The notes beneath the pieces are model-generated. The model made no database searches, was not told the DNA's origin, and was given only the letters and a program-made list of their open reading frames with translations. Both the position numbers and the translations under genes were made by a program. A stretch of DNA of 64,000 bases from positions 143,113 through 207,112 of the forward strand of contig DYEU01000018.1 of assembly GCA_020725555.1 (NCBI GenBank), given 5' to 3'. Positions 50,996-63,904 of this stretch are shown here, piece after piece; position 1 is the first letter of the stretch; every line of letters begins with the position of its first letter. This DNA comes from Desulfatibacillum sp. GTDB taxonomy: Bacteria; Desulfobacterota; Desulfobacteria; Desulfobacterales; SpSt-501.

Positions 50996-53900
50996 ATGAC
51001 CACCGAGGCCATCGTCATCCGGGGCGCCCGGCAGCACAACCTCAAGAACCTCGATCTCGATCTTCCCCTGCACCGGCTGATCGCCGTCACCGGGGTGAGC
51101 GGTTCGGGCAAGTCCTCTTTCGCCTTCGACACCCTCTACGCCGAGGGCCAGCGGCGCTACGTGGAGACCTTTTCGCCCTACGCACGGCAGTTCCTGGACC
51201 GCATGGACCGGCCCCAGGCGGACCGCATCGAGGGGATCCCGCCCGCGATCGCCATCGACCAGAAGGAGCCGGTGCGCACCTCCCGCTCCACCGTGGGGAC
51301 GATGACGGAAATCACCGACTCCGTCAAGCTCCTCTTCGCGCGGCGCGGAAGGCTGCACTGCCGCAGCTGCGGCCGCCCGGTCGAGCCCGAAACCCCCGAG
51401 CACCTCTGGCGCCGCCTGCGGGAGCTGCCCGCGGGGACGCCCGTGCTGCTCTCCTTTCCCTTCCCGAGCCACGGGGCGGGGGCGGCGGAGCTGCGCGAGG
51501 CGCTCGCCCCGAACGGCTTCGACCGCATCGTCCGCGAGGGCCGCGTCCTTCCGCTCGAGGAGCTGGGGCCGGGGGGGGGCGAAGCCGAAATCGACGTCCT
51601 CGCCGACCGCTTCGCCTTCCGGCCCGAGGAGCAAGCGCGCATCCTCGACTCGATCGACCTCGCCTTCCGCTTCGGCTCCGGCCGCCTCTCCCTGTGGCTC
51701 CCCGGCCGCCCCCCGGAGGCCTACAGCAACCGCCTGGAGTGCGCCGCCTGCGGCATCGCCTATCCCCCGCCCCAGCCCAACCTCTTTTCCTTCAACAGCC
51801 CGCTCGGCGCCTGCCCGACCTGCCGCGGCTTCGGCCGGACGATCGGGATCGATCTCGACCTCATCGTGCCCGACCCGCAGCGCTCGCTCGCGCAGGGGGC
51901 GATCCGGCCCTTCGGCGGCCGGCGCGAGGGGAAACCCGAGTACGCCGACCTCGAGCGCTTCTGCCGGCGCGAGGGGATCCCCCTCGAGGCGCCCTTCTCC
52001 TCCCTGAGCCCGGCCCACCGCCGCGCCATCGTGGAGGGCACGCCCGACTACTACGGCATCCGCGGCTACTTCCAGTGGCTGGAGAGCCGCGCCTACAAGA
52101 TGCACGTCCGGGTGCTGCTTTCGCGCTACCGCGCCTACGATCTCTGCCCGGATTGCGGCGGCGCCCGCTTCCGCGGGGAAAGCCTGCTCTACCGCCTGGG
52201 CGGCCGGACGATCGCCGAGATCTACGGCCTGACGATCGACGAGGCCGCCTCCTTCTTCGGGGGACTCGAGGTCCCCGCCGCCGACGAGGCCGCCCGCCGC
52301 ATCCTCGCCGAGATCGAGCGGCGCCTGCACTACCTGCGCGAGGTGGGCCTCGGCTACCTGACCCTCGATCGCCCCTCGCGCACGCTCTCGGGCGGCGAGG
52401 TCCAGCGGGTCGCCCTCACCGCGGCCCTGGGGTCCTCGCTCGTCAACACGCTCTACGTGCTCGACGAGCCGAGCGTCGGGCTCCACCCGCGCGACGTCGG
52501 CCGCCTGGTCCGCATCCTGAAACGGCTGCGCGACCTGCCGAACACGGTGGTCGTCGTCGAGCACGACCCGCAGATCATCCGCGAAAGCGACTGGATCCTC
52601 GACCTCGGCCCGCGCGCCGGATCGCAGGGGGGGGAGATCCAGTATTTCGGGCCCGCCGCCGGGATTCCCGACACCCTCACCGGGGAATACCTGAAGGGCA
52701 AGCGCCGCCTCCCGCTCCCGGCCGCGCGGCGCCCCCCGGCCTCCCGCTGGATCGTCGTGCGCGGGGCGGCCGAGCACAACCTGAAGGAGATCGACGTCCG
52801 CATCCCCGTCGGCCGGTTCACCTGCCTCACGGGGGTCTCGGGGTCCGGGAAATCGACGCTCGTCGAAGCCGTGCTCCACCCCGCCGTGCAGCGCGCCCTC
52901 GGCGAGCCGGCCGAACGGCCGGGCCGGCACCGCGGCCTCGAGGGGGTCGAGGCGATCGAGGCGGTACGCCTGGTCGACCAGCGCCCCATCGGCCGCACCC
53001 CCCGCGCCAACGCCCTCACCTACACCCGCGCCTTCGACGGCGTGCGGCGCCTGCTCGCCGCGACCGAGGACGCCCGGCGCGCCGGGTTCGGGCCGGGCCA
53101 CTTCTCCTTCAACGTGCCGGGCGGCCGCTGCGAGACCTGCCGCGGCGAAGGCTACGAAACGGTGGAGATGCAGTTCCTCTCCGATGTCCGCCTGCCCTGC
53201 CCGGACTGCGGCGGCCGGCGCTTCCGTCCCGAGGTGCTCGCCGTGCGCTTCCAGGGCCGCACGGTGGGCGAGATCCTCGAGATGACGGTCGATGAGACCC
53301 TCGCGTTCTTCGCCGCCGAGCCCGCCGTCCGGGGCCCGCTCGCCCCCCTGGCCGCCGTCGGCTTGGGCTACCTGCGCCTCGGGCAGCCCCTGAGCACGCT
53401 CTCCGGCGGCGAGGCCCAGCGCCTCAAGCTCGCCCGCCACCTCCCGGGGGAGGGCGAAGAGGCCCGGCCGACCCTCTTTCTCTTCGACGAGCCGACCACC
53501 GGCCTTCACGCCGAGGACGTCCGCCTGCTGCTGCTCTGCCTGCAGCGGCTGGTCGACGCGGGGCACACCGTGCTCGTCGTCGAGCACCACCTGGGCGTCA
53601 TCCGCGCCGCCGACTGGGTGATCGACCTCGGCCCCGAGGGCGGCGAGGCCGGCGGCCGCATCGTGGCCGAGGGGCCGCCCGAGGCGATCGCCGCCGCGCC
53701 GGAGTCCCGCACGGGGGCCTTCCTGCGCGGGGAGGACGCCCCCCCCGCGGCCGCGGCCGTCGCCGAGGGGGCCGCCCCCTGGGGCCGCACGCCCGGGCCG
53801 CCGGCGATCGAGCTCCGCGGGGTCCGCGAGCACAACCTGAAGAACCTGAACCTCGCGCTGCCCCACCGCCGCCTGATCGTCCTCACCGGGGTTTCGGGAT

Positions 53901-56338
53901 CGGGCAAATCGACGCTCGCCTTCGACGTCCTCTTCGCCGAGGGGCAGCGGCGCTACCTCGAAAGCCTCACCCCCTATGTCCGCCAGTTCATGAAGATCCT
54001 GGAGCGGCCCGACCTCGACCTCGCCGAGGGGCTGTCGCCGACGGTGGCGATCGAGCAGCGGATCAGCCATTCCGGCCGGCGCTCCACGGTGGCGACCCTG
54101 ACCGAGATCTACCATTTCCTGCGCCTGCTCTACGCCCGGCTGGGCACCCCCCATTGCCCGCAGTGCGGCCGCCCCCTGGAACCCCGGACGGTGGAGTCGA
54201 TCGTGGCCCGCATCCGGCGCCGCTTCGGGCGCCGGCCGGCCCGGCTCCTCGCCCTCAAGGTGGCCGGCCGCAAGGGGTTCCACCGCGAGCTCCTCGAGCG
54301 CGCCCGGCGCCGCGGCTTCGCGGAGGCCCGGATCGACGGCCGCTGGACGCCCCTTGCGCCGGGCCTGGCGCTCGACCGCTACCGGGAGCACACGATCGAG
54401 CTCCTGGCCGCGCGGCTGCCCGCGCCCAACCTGCCGGCCGCCGTGCGGCGCGCCCTCGAGGAAGGCTCCGGCCACATCGCCGTGGTGGACGAGGCCGGCG
54501 CGGAGGAATCCTTCAGCCTCCACGGCGTCTGCCCGCGCTGCGGCATCGCCGTCGAACCCCCCGACCCGCGGCTGTTTTCCTTCAACAGCCCCCGCGGGGC
54601 CTGCCCCGCCTGCCAGGGGCTCGGCGTGATCGCCCCGGAGGAGGGGGGCGGGGAGGCGGCGGCCGCCCCCTGCCCGGCCTGCGGCGGAAGCCGCCTCAAA
54701 CCGCAGGCGCTCGCCGTGCGCCTCGGGGGGCGCTCGATCGGGGACTGGGTGCGGATGCCGGCCGCGGCGATGCGGCGCGCGCTCGGCGGGCTCGCCTTCC
54801 CGGCCCGCAGCCGGCCGCTCGCCGCCCCCCTGCTCGCCGAGATCGACGGCCGCCTCGAACTGCTCGAACGCCTGGGGTTGGGCTACCTCGCCCTCGGACG
54901 CAGCGGCGAGACGCTCTCGGGCGGGGAGGCCCAGCGCGTGCGGCTCGCCGCCCAGCTCGGCTCCAATCTCGCGGGGGTGACCTACATCCTCGACGAGCCG
55001 ACGATCGGGCTGCACCCGCGCGACGGCGCGCGCCTCGTCGGCGCCCTGCGCGCCCTCCGCGACCGCGGCAACACGGTCATCGTGGTCGAGCACGACGAGG
55101 AGACCATCCGCGCCGCCGACCTGATCGTGGACTTGGGGCCCGGGGCCGGCGCCGCGGGCGGGCGGGTCGTCGCCCGGGGGGGGCTCGAGGAGCTGCGCCG
55201 CTGCCCCGAATCGCAAACCGGAGCGTGGGTCGCCTCCGGCGGCCGCCGGATCACCTCGCGGCTGCGCCCCTGGCGGGACCGCCCGGCGGTGCGCGTCCTG
55301 GGCGCCGCGGCGAACAACCTCCGGGGCATCGACGCCGCCTTCCCCCTGGGGACGCTGATCGCGGTCACCGGCGTGTCCGGGTCGGGGAAGTCCTCGCTTC
55401 TCAAGGAGACCCTCTTCCGGGGGCTGCGCAACCGGCTGCTGCGCCGCCGCGACCCGTCCGTCCCCTGCCGCGGCATCGAGGGCGGGGAGACGCTGCGCCG
55501 CGTGCTCGAGGTGGACCACAGCCCGATCGGCCGCACCCCGCGTTCCGTCCCCGCGACCTACATCGGCGTCTTGGACGACATCCGCCGCCTCTTCGCCGCC
55601 ACACCCGCGGCCCGCGCCCGCGGCTGGCGCGCCGCCCGCTTCTCCTTCAACGTCGCCGGCGGCCGCTGCGAGGCCTGCCAGGGCCAGGGCCGGCCGCGGG
55701 TCGAGATGAGCTTCCTGCCCGATGTCTACGTCCCCTGCGAGGTCTGCGGCGGAAGCCGCTTCCGCGCCGAGACCCTGGAAGTCCGCTACCGGGGCAAGAC
55801 GATCGCCGAGGTGCTGGAGATGACCTTCGCCGAGGCCCTGGCGCTCTTCGAGGCCGTTCCCGCCGTCTCCCGGCCGCTCCGCTTCGTCTGCGACGTGGGG
55901 CTCGATTACCTGCGCCTCGGCCAGCCCAGCCCCACCCTCTCCGGCGGGGAGGCGCAGCGGATCAAGCTCGCCGAGCAGCTCGCGCGGCCGCCCGACGGGC
56001 CCTGTTTCTACATCCTCGATGAGCCCACGACGGGCCTGCACCTCGCCGACGTGCGCCGCCTGCTCGACGTGCTCCAGGCGCTCGTCGAGCTCGGCCACAC
56101 GGTCGCGGTGATCGAGCACCACCTCGCCGTCGTCGCCGAGGCCGACCTGGTGATCGACCTCGGGCCCGAAGGCGGCGAGGCCGGCGGCCGGATCGTCGCC
56201 GTCGGCTCGCCCCGCGAGCTGCTCGCGAAGGCCGCGGTCTCGCACACCGCCCGCAGCCTGAAGCGCTGGCTCGCGGGGGAGGACCCCGGCGCCGCCGCGC
56301 GCGCCGGCGGGGTTGCCCGGGCCGGGGGATTCGGGTAG
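50996..56338 (+). CDS. uvrA: Double-length excinuclease ABC subunit A (two UvrA units fused)
   Basis: 1780-aa protein, almost twice the usual UvrA length of about 940. It has four Walker A motifs (GVSGSGKS/T), four ABC signatures (LSGGE) and repeated zinc-finger CxxC modules. Unit 1 spans about 1-915, unit 2 about 935-1765, each with the two ATPase halves, so UvrA was duplicated in tandem within one chain. UvrA recognises damaged DNA and loads UvrB. A fused pair could act as an intramolecular equivalent of the UvrA dimer. No ribosome-binding site is seen, which agrees with a near-leaderless message. Confidence 0.92.
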   Translation: MTTEAIVIRGARQHNLKNLDLDLPLHRLIAVTGVSGSGKSSFAFDTLYAEGQRRYVETFSPYARQFLDRMDRPQADRIEGIPPAIAIDQKEPVRTSRSTVGTMTEITDSVKLLFARRGRLHCRSCGRPVEPETPEHLWRRLRELPAGTPVLLSFPFPSHGAGAAELREALAPNGFDRIVREGRVLPLEELGPGGGEAEIDVLADRFAFRPEEQARILDSIDLAFRFGSGRLSLWLPGRPPEAYSNRLECAACGIAYPPPQPNLFSFNSPLGACPTCRGFGRTIGIDLDLIVPDPQRSLAQGAIRPFGGRREGKPEYADLERFCRREGIPLEAPFSSLSPAHRRAIVEGTPDYYGIRGYFQWLESRAYKMHVRVLLSRYRAYDLCPDCGGARFRGESLLYRLGGRTIAEIYGLTIDEAASFFGGLEVPAADEAARRILAEIERRLHYLREVGLGYLTLDRPSRTLSGGEVQRVALTAALGSSLVNTLYVLDEPSVGLHPRDVGRLVRILKRLRDLPNTVVVVEHDPQIIRESDWILDLGPRAGSQGGEIQYFGPAAGIPDTLTGEYLKGKRRLPLPAARRPPASRWIVVRGAAEHNLKEIDVRIPVGRFTCLTGVSGSGKSTLVEAVLHPAVQRALGEPAERPGRHRGLEGVEAIEAVRLVDQRPIGRTPRANALTYTRAFDGVRRLLAATEDARRAGFGPGHFSFNVPGGRCETCRGEGYETVEMQFLSDVRLPCPDCGGRRFRPEVLAVRFQGRTVGEILEMTVDETLAFFAAEPAVRGPLAPLAAVGLGYLRLGQPLSTLSGGEAQRLKLARHLPGEGEEARPTLFLFDEPTTGLHAEDVRLLLLCLQRLVDAGHTVLVVEHHLGVIRAADWVIDLGPEGGEAGGRIVAEGPPEAIAAAPESRTGAFLRGEDAPPAAAAVAEGAAPWGRTPGPPAIELRGVREHNLKNLNLALPHRRLIVLTGVSGSGKSTLAFDVLFAEGQRRYLESLTPYVRQFMKILERPDLDLAEGLSPTVAIEQRISHSGRRSTVATLTEIYHFLRLLYARLGTPHCPQCGRPLEPRTVESIVARIRRRFGRRPARLLALKVAGRKGFHRELLERARRRGFAEARIDGRWTPLAPGLALDRYREHTIELLAARLPAPNLPAAVRRALEEGSGHIAVVDEAGAEESFSLHGVCPRCGIAVEPPDPRLFSFNSPRGACPACQGLGVIAPEEGGGEAAAAPCPACGGSRLKPQALAVRLGGRSIGDWVRMPAAAMRRALGGLAFPARSRPLAAPLLAEIDGRLELLERLGLGYLALGRSGETLSGGEAQRVRLAAQLGSNLAGVTYILDEPTIGLHPRDGARLVGALRALRDRGNTVIVVEHDEETIRAADLIVDLGPGAGAAGGRVVARGGLEELRRCPESQTGAWVASGGRRITSRLRPWRDRPAVRVLGAAANNLRGIDAAFPLGTLIAVTGVSGSGKSSLLKETLFRGLRNRLLRRRDPSVPCRGIEGGETLRRVLEVDHSPIGRTPRSVPATYIGVLDDIRRLFAATPAARARGWRAARFSFNVAGGRCEACQGQGRPRVEMSFLPDVYVPCEVCGGSRFRAETLEVRYRGKTIAEVLEMTFAEALALFEAVPAVSRPLRFVCDVGLDYLRLGQPSPTLSGGEAQRIKLAEQLARPPDGPCFYILDEPTTGLHLADVRRLLDVLQALVELGHTVAVIEHHLAVVAEADLVIDLGPEGGEAGGRIVAVGSPRELLAKAAVSHTARSLKRWLAGEDPGAAARAGGVARAGGFG

Positions 56339-56341
56339 ACT
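56313..56341 (+). promoter_or_regulatory. Promoter of the Lon-related protease gene
   Basis: TTGCCC (56313-56318), 17 bp, TAGACT (56336-56341). The -10 overlaps the uvrA stop codon, so the protease can be expressed independently of uvrA. Confidence 0.6.
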
Positions 56342-56393
56342 CCACCGCGGCGGGTTTCGCCCGGATCCCCGCCCGCCCGGAAGGCCGCGTTCC

Positions 56394-58799
56394 ATGCCCC
56401 GACGTCTCGAGCTCAAGCCCGCCGAGCTGCGCCGCGTCTGCCCGCCCGCCCGGTTTTCCTTCGAGGACACCGCCGAGCTCCCCTCCCTCGACCGCGTCAT
56501 CGGCCAGGAGCGGGCCGTGCAGGCGATCGAGTTCGGCCTCACGGTCCGCGGCGAGGGCTACCACGTCTTCGTCAGCGGCCCGGAGGGCACGGGCCGCCAC
56601 ACGATCGTGCGCGACCTCGTGCAGCGCTTCGCGCGCACCCGGCCCGCGCCCGACGACTGGTGCCTGGTCCACAACTTCGAGGACGAGTTCCGGCCGCACG
56701 CCGTGGCGCTGCCGGCGGGCCGCGGCCCGGCCTTCGCCAAGACCATCCACCGCCTGGTCGAGGACCTGCAGCGGGAGATCCCCGCCGCCTTCGAGGCCGA
56801 GGACCACCGCAAGCGCATCGAGGCCCTCAAGGCCCGGCACGCGGCCCGCCGGCAGGCGGTCTTCCAGAAAATCGAGCGCCGCGCCGCCGAATGGGAGCTG
56901 CGCATCGACTCGGAGAACCGCGAGTTCCCGATCGTCCCGCTGCTCGAGGGCCGGCCGCTTTCCCCGGAGGAGATCCCGGGGCTGCCGGAGGAGACCCGCG
57001 CGGAGATCGACGGCCGCGTGCGGCGCATGCAGGCCGAGATGGAAAAGGCCGGCCGCCTGCTGGAGGCCTCGAACCGCCGGCTGCGGGCGGGGATCGAGCG
57101 GCTGATGAACCAGGCGGTCTCCCAGCTCCTGCGCCGGCGGCTCGCCCCGCTGCGCCGGCAGTACGCCGGCCGCAAGGCCGTCCTCGACCACCTGGCGGCG
57201 CTCCAGGCGGACATCGTCGAAAACTTCCACCGCTTCGTCCCCGCCGAGCGCAAGGAGGAGGATGCCGAGGAGCCCTCCGCCGCGGGCCGCACGCCGCTGC
57301 TCCCCTACCGGGTGAACGTGCTCGTTCACCGCCCCGCCTTGCGGGGCGCGCCCGTCGTCTACGAGGGCCACCCGACCTACGTCAACCTCTTCGGCCGGAT
57401 CGAAAAGCGCCTGAGCGCGGCCGGGCCGAGCGCGGATTTCACCCGCGTGCTCGCCGGCTCGCTGTTGCGGGCGAACGGCGGCTACCTGATCGTCGAGATC
57501 GAGCCGCTTCTCGCCGCGCCGGGGGCCTGGGAGGCGCTCAAGCGCGCCCTCCTGGAACGCAAGGCCGACATCGAGGACCCCTCCGAGGACTCCTCGCCCG
57601 CGGTCACCCCGCTGCGGCCCGCGCCGATCCCCCTGGAGGTCAAGGTCATCCTGCTCGGCACCTACGAGACCTTCGCCTTCCTGCAGAACTTCGACCCGCG
57701 CTTCAACAAAATCTTCCGCGTCCGCGCCGACTTCGACGAGGAGGTCGAGCGCACCGCCGAGACGGAGCAGCTCTACGCCCGGTTCATCGCGCGCGTCTGC
57801 CGCGAGGAGAAGCTTTTGCCCTTCGACCGGCGGGCGGCGGCGGCCGTGGTCGAGTTCGGCCAGAAGCTCGCCGAGCACCAGCACAAGCTCTCGCTCCGCT
57901 TCGGCGTGCTGCTCGGGGTGCTCCAGGAGGCCGACCACTGGGCCCGCGCCCAGCGCGCCCGCCGTGTCTCCGACCGCCACGTCTTCCGCGCCTTCCGCGA
58001 GCACCGCTTCCGCTACAGCCTCTACGAGCAGAAGGTCCTCGAGTCGTTCCGCGACGGGGTGATCCGCATCGAGGTGAGCGGCGAGCGGGTGGGCCAGATC
58101 AACGGCCTGGCCGTCTACCAGATCGGCGAATACGCCTTCGGCCGGCCGGTGCGCATCACGGCGGAGGCCTTCCTGGGCAAGGCCGGGGTGATCAACATCG
58201 AGCGCGAGGTGGAGCTGAGCGGCCGCACCCACGACAAGGGGGTGCTCATCCTCTCGGGCTTCCTGGGCGGCCGCTTCGCCCGCAGCCACCCCCTCAACCT
58301 CTCGATCAGCCTCACCTTCGAGCAGCACTACAGCGAAGTCGACGGCGACAGCGCCTCCGCGGCCGAGCTCTTCGCGATCCTTTCCTGCCTCGCGGGCGTC
58401 CCCCTGCGGCAGGGGATCGCCGTCACCGGCTCGGTGGACCAGAAGGGCGAGATCCAGGCGATCGGCGGCGTGAACCAGAAAATCGAGGGGTTCTTCGACG
58501 TCTGCCGCGACAAGGGCCTGGACGGCGGCCAGGGGGTGATCCTGCCCGCGGCGAACGTGCGCCACCTGATGCTCCGGCGCGACGTCGTCGAGGCCGTGCG
58601 CCGCAAGCGCTTCCACGTTTGGGCGATCCGCACCGTGGAGGAGGGGATCGAGCTGCTGACCGGCGTGCGGGCGGGGCGGGCGGACCGGCGCGGGCGCTAT
58701 CCCGCGGGGAGCCTCTTCGCGGAGATCGAGCGCCGCCTCAAGCGCTTCGCCGAGCGCGGCCGCCGCTTCGCCGCCGGGGAGGGCGGGGAGGAGGCCTGA
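56394..58799 (+). CDS. Lon-related (LonH/AAA_32 type) ATP-dependent protease
   Basis: 801-aa protein. The N-terminal AAA_32 domain has a Walker A-like GPEGTGRHT in which the usual Lys is Arg, as I recall for this family. A long coiled-coil insert (about 145-260) precedes the ATPase domain (LLRANGGYLIVE; VILLGTYETFAFLQNFDPRF). The C-terminal Lon S16 domain has catalytic S653 in DGDSASAAE and K696 in VNQKIEGFF. It resembles the cytosolic E. coli YcbZ-type protease. The ATG at 56394 is chosen over starts inside the uvrA end. It is convergent with the GAF gene 4 bp away. Confidence 0.9.
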   Translation: MPRRLELKPAELRRVCPPARFSFEDTAELPSLDRVIGQERAVQAIEFGLTVRGEGYHVFVSGPEGTGRHTIVRDLVQRFARTRPAPDDWCLVHNFEDEFRPHAVALPAGRGPAFAKTIHRLVEDLQREIPAAFEAEDHRKRIEALKARHAARRQAVFQKIERRAAEWELRIDSENREFPIVPLLEGRPLSPEEIPGLPEETRAEIDGRVRRMQAEMEKAGRLLEASNRRLRAGIERLMNQAVSQLLRRRLAPLRRQYAGRKAVLDHLAALQADIVENFHRFVPAERKEEDAEEPSAAGRTPLLPYRVNVLVHRPALRGAPVVYEGHPTYVNLFGRIEKRLSAAGPSADFTRVLAGSLLRANGGYLIVEIEPLLAAPGAWEALKRALLERKADIEDPSEDSSPAVTPLRPAPIPLEVKVILLGTYETFAFLQNFDPRFNKIFRVRADFDEEVERTAETEQLYARFIARVCREEKLLPFDRRAAAAVVEFGQKLAEHQHKLSLRFGVLLGVLQEADHWARAQRARRVSDRHVFRAFREHRFRYSLYEQKVLESFRDGVIRIEVSGERVGQINGLAVYQIGEYAFGRPVRITAEAFLGKAGVINIEREVELSGRTHDKGVLILSGFLGGRFARSHPLNLSISLTFEQHYSEVDGDSASAAELFAILSCLAGVPLRQGIAVTGSVDQKGEIQAIGGVNQKIEGFFDVCRDKGLDGGQGVILPAANVRHLMLRRDVVEAVRRKRFHVWAIRTVEEGIELLTGVRAGRADRRGRYPAGSLFAEIERRLKRFAERGRRFAAGEGGEEA

Positions 58800-58803
58800 G
58801 GCG

Positions 58804-59808
58804 CTAGCGGCCCGCGCCGCGGCCCAGGGCGTTGTTCACGGCGATCCCGGCCTGGTCGGCGACGGCGAGGGCGAACTGGATGTCGTGCTCCGAGAAGTAG
58901 CGCACCTCGGCCGAGAGCAGCCGGAGGATGCCCAGCGTCTCCTCGCCCGCGGCGATCGGGACGGCGAGAATGCCGCGGATCCCCTCCCGGGCGGCCTCCT
59001 CGTGGTAGCGCGTGTGCACGTCGGCCGTCGCGTCCGGGATGACGACGGGCTCCCCCTGGAGCAGGTAGTGGGTGGCCGGCTCGTCGTCGAGGCCGCCGCG
59101 TTCCAGGTAGGCCCGGCTCAGGCCGTGGGCCGCCTTCAGGTCGAGGCGGCCCTCGCGCGGGTCGAAGAGGCGGATCGTGCAGGCCTTGAGCCCCATCACC
59201 TCGGGCAGCCGGCGGACGATCCGCTGGACGATCTCCTCGAGCCGCTCCGCGGAGTGGATCGCGCGGGCGATCTCGCCGACGGCCTTGAAGTAGCCGAGCT
59301 GCCGCTCGAGCTCGGTGAAGGCGCGGGCGTTCTCGATGGCGACCCCGCATTGCCCGGCGAGCCCGCCGGCGAACTCGAGCTCCTCGTCCGTGAAGCGGCG
59401 CGGGGTGCGGCTGAGGAGCCGCAGCACCCCGGCGGCCTTCCCGCGGATGGGGATCGGGGCCGCAATCAGGCTGCGGACGCCCTCGGCCCGGGCCGCCTCG
59501 TGGTAGGCGATGCGCGGGTCGGAGGTCGCGTCCTCGACCGCGATGGGCCGCCCCTCGAGCGCCTCCAGCACGCTCGGCTCGCGGTCGACCGGCCCGCGGC
59601 GCAGGTATTCCTCGCTCAGCCCGTGGGCGGCGCGCAGGACGAGACGGCCGCTTCCGGGGTCGATCAGCCGCAGGGTCGCGGCGTCGACCCCGAAGACGGC
59701 CGGGACGCGCTCCACGATGAGCCGGAAGAGGCGGTCGAGGTCGAGGGTGGAGGTGAGGGCCTGCGTCACATCCAGGAGAAGACGAAGGTAGGAGTCACCG
59801 CGTTCCAT
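58804..59808 (-). CDS. Twin-GAF domain protein
   Basis: 334-aa protein with two GAF domains in tandem: about 10-155 (LDLDRLFRLIVERVPAVFGV, AAPIPIRGKAAGVLRLLS) and 180-325 (RLEEIVQRIVRRLPEVMGL, AVPIAAGEETLGILRLLS). There is no kinase, cyclase or DNA-binding domain, so it is a stand-alone sensor or adaptor. The two domains look duplicated from each other. It is expressed from its own promoter, divergent from the exonuclease gene. Confidence 0.88.
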   Translation of the reverse strand: MERGDSYLRLLLDVTQALTSTLDLDRLFRLIVERVPAVFGVDAATLRLIDPGSGRLVLRAAHGLSEEYLRRGPVDREPSVLEALEGRPIAVEDATSDPRIAYHEAARAEGVRSLIAAPIPIRGKAAGVLRLLSRTPRRFTDEELEFAGGLAGQCGVAIENARAFTELERQLGYFKAVGEIARAIHSAERLEEIVQRIVRRLPEVMGLKACTIRLFDPREGRLDLKAAHGLSRAYLERGGLDDEPATHYLLQGEPVVIPDATADVHTRYHEEAAREGIRGILAVPIAAGEETLGILRLLSAEVRYFSEHDIQFALAVADQAGIAVNNALGRGAGR

Positions 59809-59884
59809 CGAAGGCCTCCGCAATCGAAGTCGCCTCGCCCGGCCGGGGCGGCGGGGCTTTCCCGGCCGGGGCGGGGCTTCCCCG

Positions 59885-59913
59885 ACGATACCGAAGTGCA
59901 GGCGAAATGCCAA
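59885..59913 (-). promoter_or_regulatory. Promoter of the twin-GAF gene
   Basis: Reading the minus strand, TTGGCA (59913-59908), 17 bp, TATCGT (59890-59885). The ATG is 77 bp downstream. It overlaps the proposed start of the divergent exonuclease gene, so that start may need revision. Confidence 0.6.
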
Positions 59914-60921
59914 ACGGTTCTTCCGCCCTGGCTGCAGCCGACCCCTCAAGGCCTGTTCTGTGCGCCCGCGGCGTGCTTCATCGACCCCCGGCGGCCGGTC
60001 GCCCGGGCGGTGGTGACCCACGCCCACGCCGACCACGCGCGCCCCGGCTGCGGCTCCTACCTCGCCAACCCGGAGACGGCCCGGCTCCTTCGCCTGCGGC
60101 TGGGCGCGGCCATCGCCGTGCAGGAGCTTCCCTACGGCGAGATCCTGGACCTCGGCGGGGTGCGCCTGTCGCTTCACCCCTCGGGCCACATCCGCGGCGC
60201 AGCCCAGGTGCGCTTGGAGCACCGGGGCGAGGTCTGGGTGGTCACCGGGGACGTGAAGACCGCCCCCGACCCCACCTGCCTTCCCTACGAGCCCGTGCGC
60301 GGCCACGGCCTCGTCCTCGAGTCGACCTTCGGCCTGCCCGTCTTCCGCTGGCCCGAGCCCGCGGCGGTGGTCGCCGAACTCCTCGACTGGTGGCGGGGGA
60401 ACGCGGCCGAGGGGCGGACGAGCCTGCTCTTCGCCTACGCCCTGGGCAAGGCCCAGCGGATCCTCGCCGCACTCCCCGCGGGGGCGGGGCCCATCTTCCT
60501 CCACCCCGCCCTCGAGGCCCCGACGGCGGCCTACCGCGCGGAGGGCGTGCGCCTGGCCCCGGCCCGGCGCCTCGCCGCGGCCGGCGCGCGGGGCGACCTC
60601 GCGGCCGCCCTGGTCCTCGCCCCCCCGTCCGCGGCCGCCGCCCCCGGGCCGGGGCGGAGCCCGGCCGCGCGGGCCTTCGCCTCGGGGTGGATGCAGCTGC
60701 GCGGGTTGCGCCGGCGCCGGGCGCTCGACCGGGGCTTTGTGCTCTCGGACCACGCCGACTGGCCCGGGCTGCTCGCGGTGGTCCGGCAAAGCGGCGCGGA
60801 GCGCGTGCTCCTCGTCCACGGCAGCGCCCCGGAGCTTGCGCGCTTCCTGAAGGAGCAGGGCCTGCGGGCCGAAGCCGCGCCGCAGGAGGCGGCGGGCGAA
60901 GAGGACGAGGCGCCGCCGTGA
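59896..60921 (+). CDS. Ligase-associated DNA exonuclease (metallo-beta-lactamase/beta-CASP type)
   Basis: 341-aa protein with THAHADHARPG, the HxHxDH metal motif of the metallo-beta-lactamase fold, LHPSGHIRGAAQV and VVTGDVKTAPDPTC, then a beta-CASP-like domain (LLFAYALGKAQRIL) and SDHADWPGLL near the end. This is the exonuclease family encoded beside ATP-dependent DNA ligases. The gene overlaps the ligase by 4 bp. The start is uncertain: the GTG at 59896 is the only usual codon before the conserved LFCAPAACFIDP, and it lacks a ribosome-binding site. Confidence 0.85.
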   Translation: MQAKCQTVLPPWLQPTPQGLFCAPAACFIDPRRPVARAVVTHAHADHARPGCGSYLANPETARLLRLRLGAAIAVQELPYGEILDLGGVRLSLHPSGHIRGAAQVRLEHRGEVWVVTGDVKTAPDPTCLPYEPVRGHGLVLESTFGLPVFRWPEPAAVVAELLDWWRGNAAEGRTSLLFAYALGKAQRILAALPAGAGPIFLHPALEAPTAAYRAEGVRLAPARRLAAAGARGDLAAALVLAPPSAAAAPGPGRSPAARAFASGWMQLRGLRRRRALDRGFVLSDHADWPGLLAVVRQSGAERVLLVHGSAPELARFLKEQGLRAEAAPQEAAGEEDEAPP

Positions 60922-62518
60922 AGCGCTTCGCCCGCCTCGTCGCCGCGCTCGACCGCTGCCGGCGCACCCGCGAGCAGGTCGCGGCGCTCGCGGACTACTT
61001 CCGCGACGCCCCGCCGGAGGATGCGGCCTGGGCGGCGTGCCTGCTTTTGGGGCGCAGGCCGCGGCCGGCCGTGCCGACCGCCCGCCTGCGGCGCTTCGCC
61101 GCCGCCGCGGCCGGGATCCCGGAGTGGCTTTTTGCGGCCTGCTACGAGCGGGTGGGGGATCTCGCCGAGACGATCACCCTGCTGTTGCCCGAGGGCCGGG
61201 GCCTCGAGGGGGTGCCCCTGCACGCCTGGCTCGAAGAGCGCCTGCCCGCGCTGCGCGGGCTTGAGGAGGAGGCCCAGCGCGGATGCGTCCTCGAGGCCTG
61301 GCGCGGCCTCGACCGCACGGCGCGGCTAGTGTGGATCAAGTTCGTGACCGGCGGGTTCCGGGTCGGGGTCGCGCAGGGCAAGCTGGTCCGGGCCCTCGCC
61401 CGGGTTTCGGGGCTGGAGGAGGCCCGGCTCGCCTCCCGCCTGGCGGGCGGCCTCCACCCCACGGCTGCCGCCTGGCGGCGGCTTTTGCAGCCGGCGGGGG
61501 CCGAGGACGACGACCCCGGCCGGCCCCTGCCCTTCTGCCTCGCACACCCCCTGGATCGCCCCCTCGAGGCCCTGGGCGACCCGGACCGGTGGCGGGTCGA
61601 GTGGAAATGGGACGGGGTCCGCGCCCAGATCGTCCGCCGCGGGGCGGAGGCCCTCCTCTGGTCGCGCGGCGGGGAGGTCCTCAACGCCTCCTTCCCGGAG
61701 ATCGCCGCGGCGGCGATGCGGCTCCCCGGGGGCACCGTGCTCGACGGCGAACTCCTCGCCTTCCGCGCGGGCCGGCCGCTCGGCTTCGAGCGGCTGCAGC
61801 GCCGCCTGGGACGCCGCGACCCCGGCCCGCGGCTGCTGGCCGAGATCCCCGCCGTCTGGATGGGCTACGACCTCCTCGCGCGCGACGGCACGGACCTCCG
61901 GGACCACCCGCTTGATGCGCGCCGTGCGGGGCTCGAGGAGCTGCTTAAGACGGCGGGCGACCCCCGCCTCGCCCTCTCCCCGCTCCTCGCCGTCGCCGGC
62001 TGGGGCGAGTTGCGCCGTCTGCGCGACGAAGCCCGCCGCCGCGGCGCCGAGGGGCTGCTGCTCAAGCGCCGGGATGCCCCCTACGCCATGGGCAGGCGCC
62101 GCGGAATCTGGTACAAGTGGAAGGCGGACCCCTTCCGGGTCGACGCCGTCCTCACCTACGCCCGGCGGGGGCACGGCCGGCGCGCCGGGTTGTTCACGGA
62201 CTACACCTTCTCGGTGTGGGACGGGGGAGAGCTCGTCCCCTTCGCCCGCGCCTACTCGGGCCTCGACGCGGCGGAGATCCGCGCCGTGGACCGCTTCGTC
62301 CGCCGCAATGCGCGCGAGCGCTTCGGGCCGGTGCGCGCGGTGCGCCCGGAGCTCGTCTGCGAGATCGCCTTCGAGGACATCCGGCGCTCGGCGCGCCACA
62401 AGTCCGGGGTGGCGGTGCGCTTTCCGCGCATCGTGCGCCTGCGGCCCGACAAGAAAGCCGCGGAGGCCGACACCGTCGCCGCCCTGCGGGCCCTGCTTAA
62501 GGAGAAAGAGACCGCGCC

Positions 62519-63903
<1,385 letters not shown>

Positions 63904-63904
<1 letters not shown>

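Noticed and set aside
49616-56542. Open frame of more than 2300 codons on the minus strand across the uvrA region
   Set aside because: Only its first part, to 50917, is a real gene (Xaa-Pro aminopeptidase). The rest is antisense to uvrA and lacks any domain; long open antisense frames are normal in DNA this rich in G+C.
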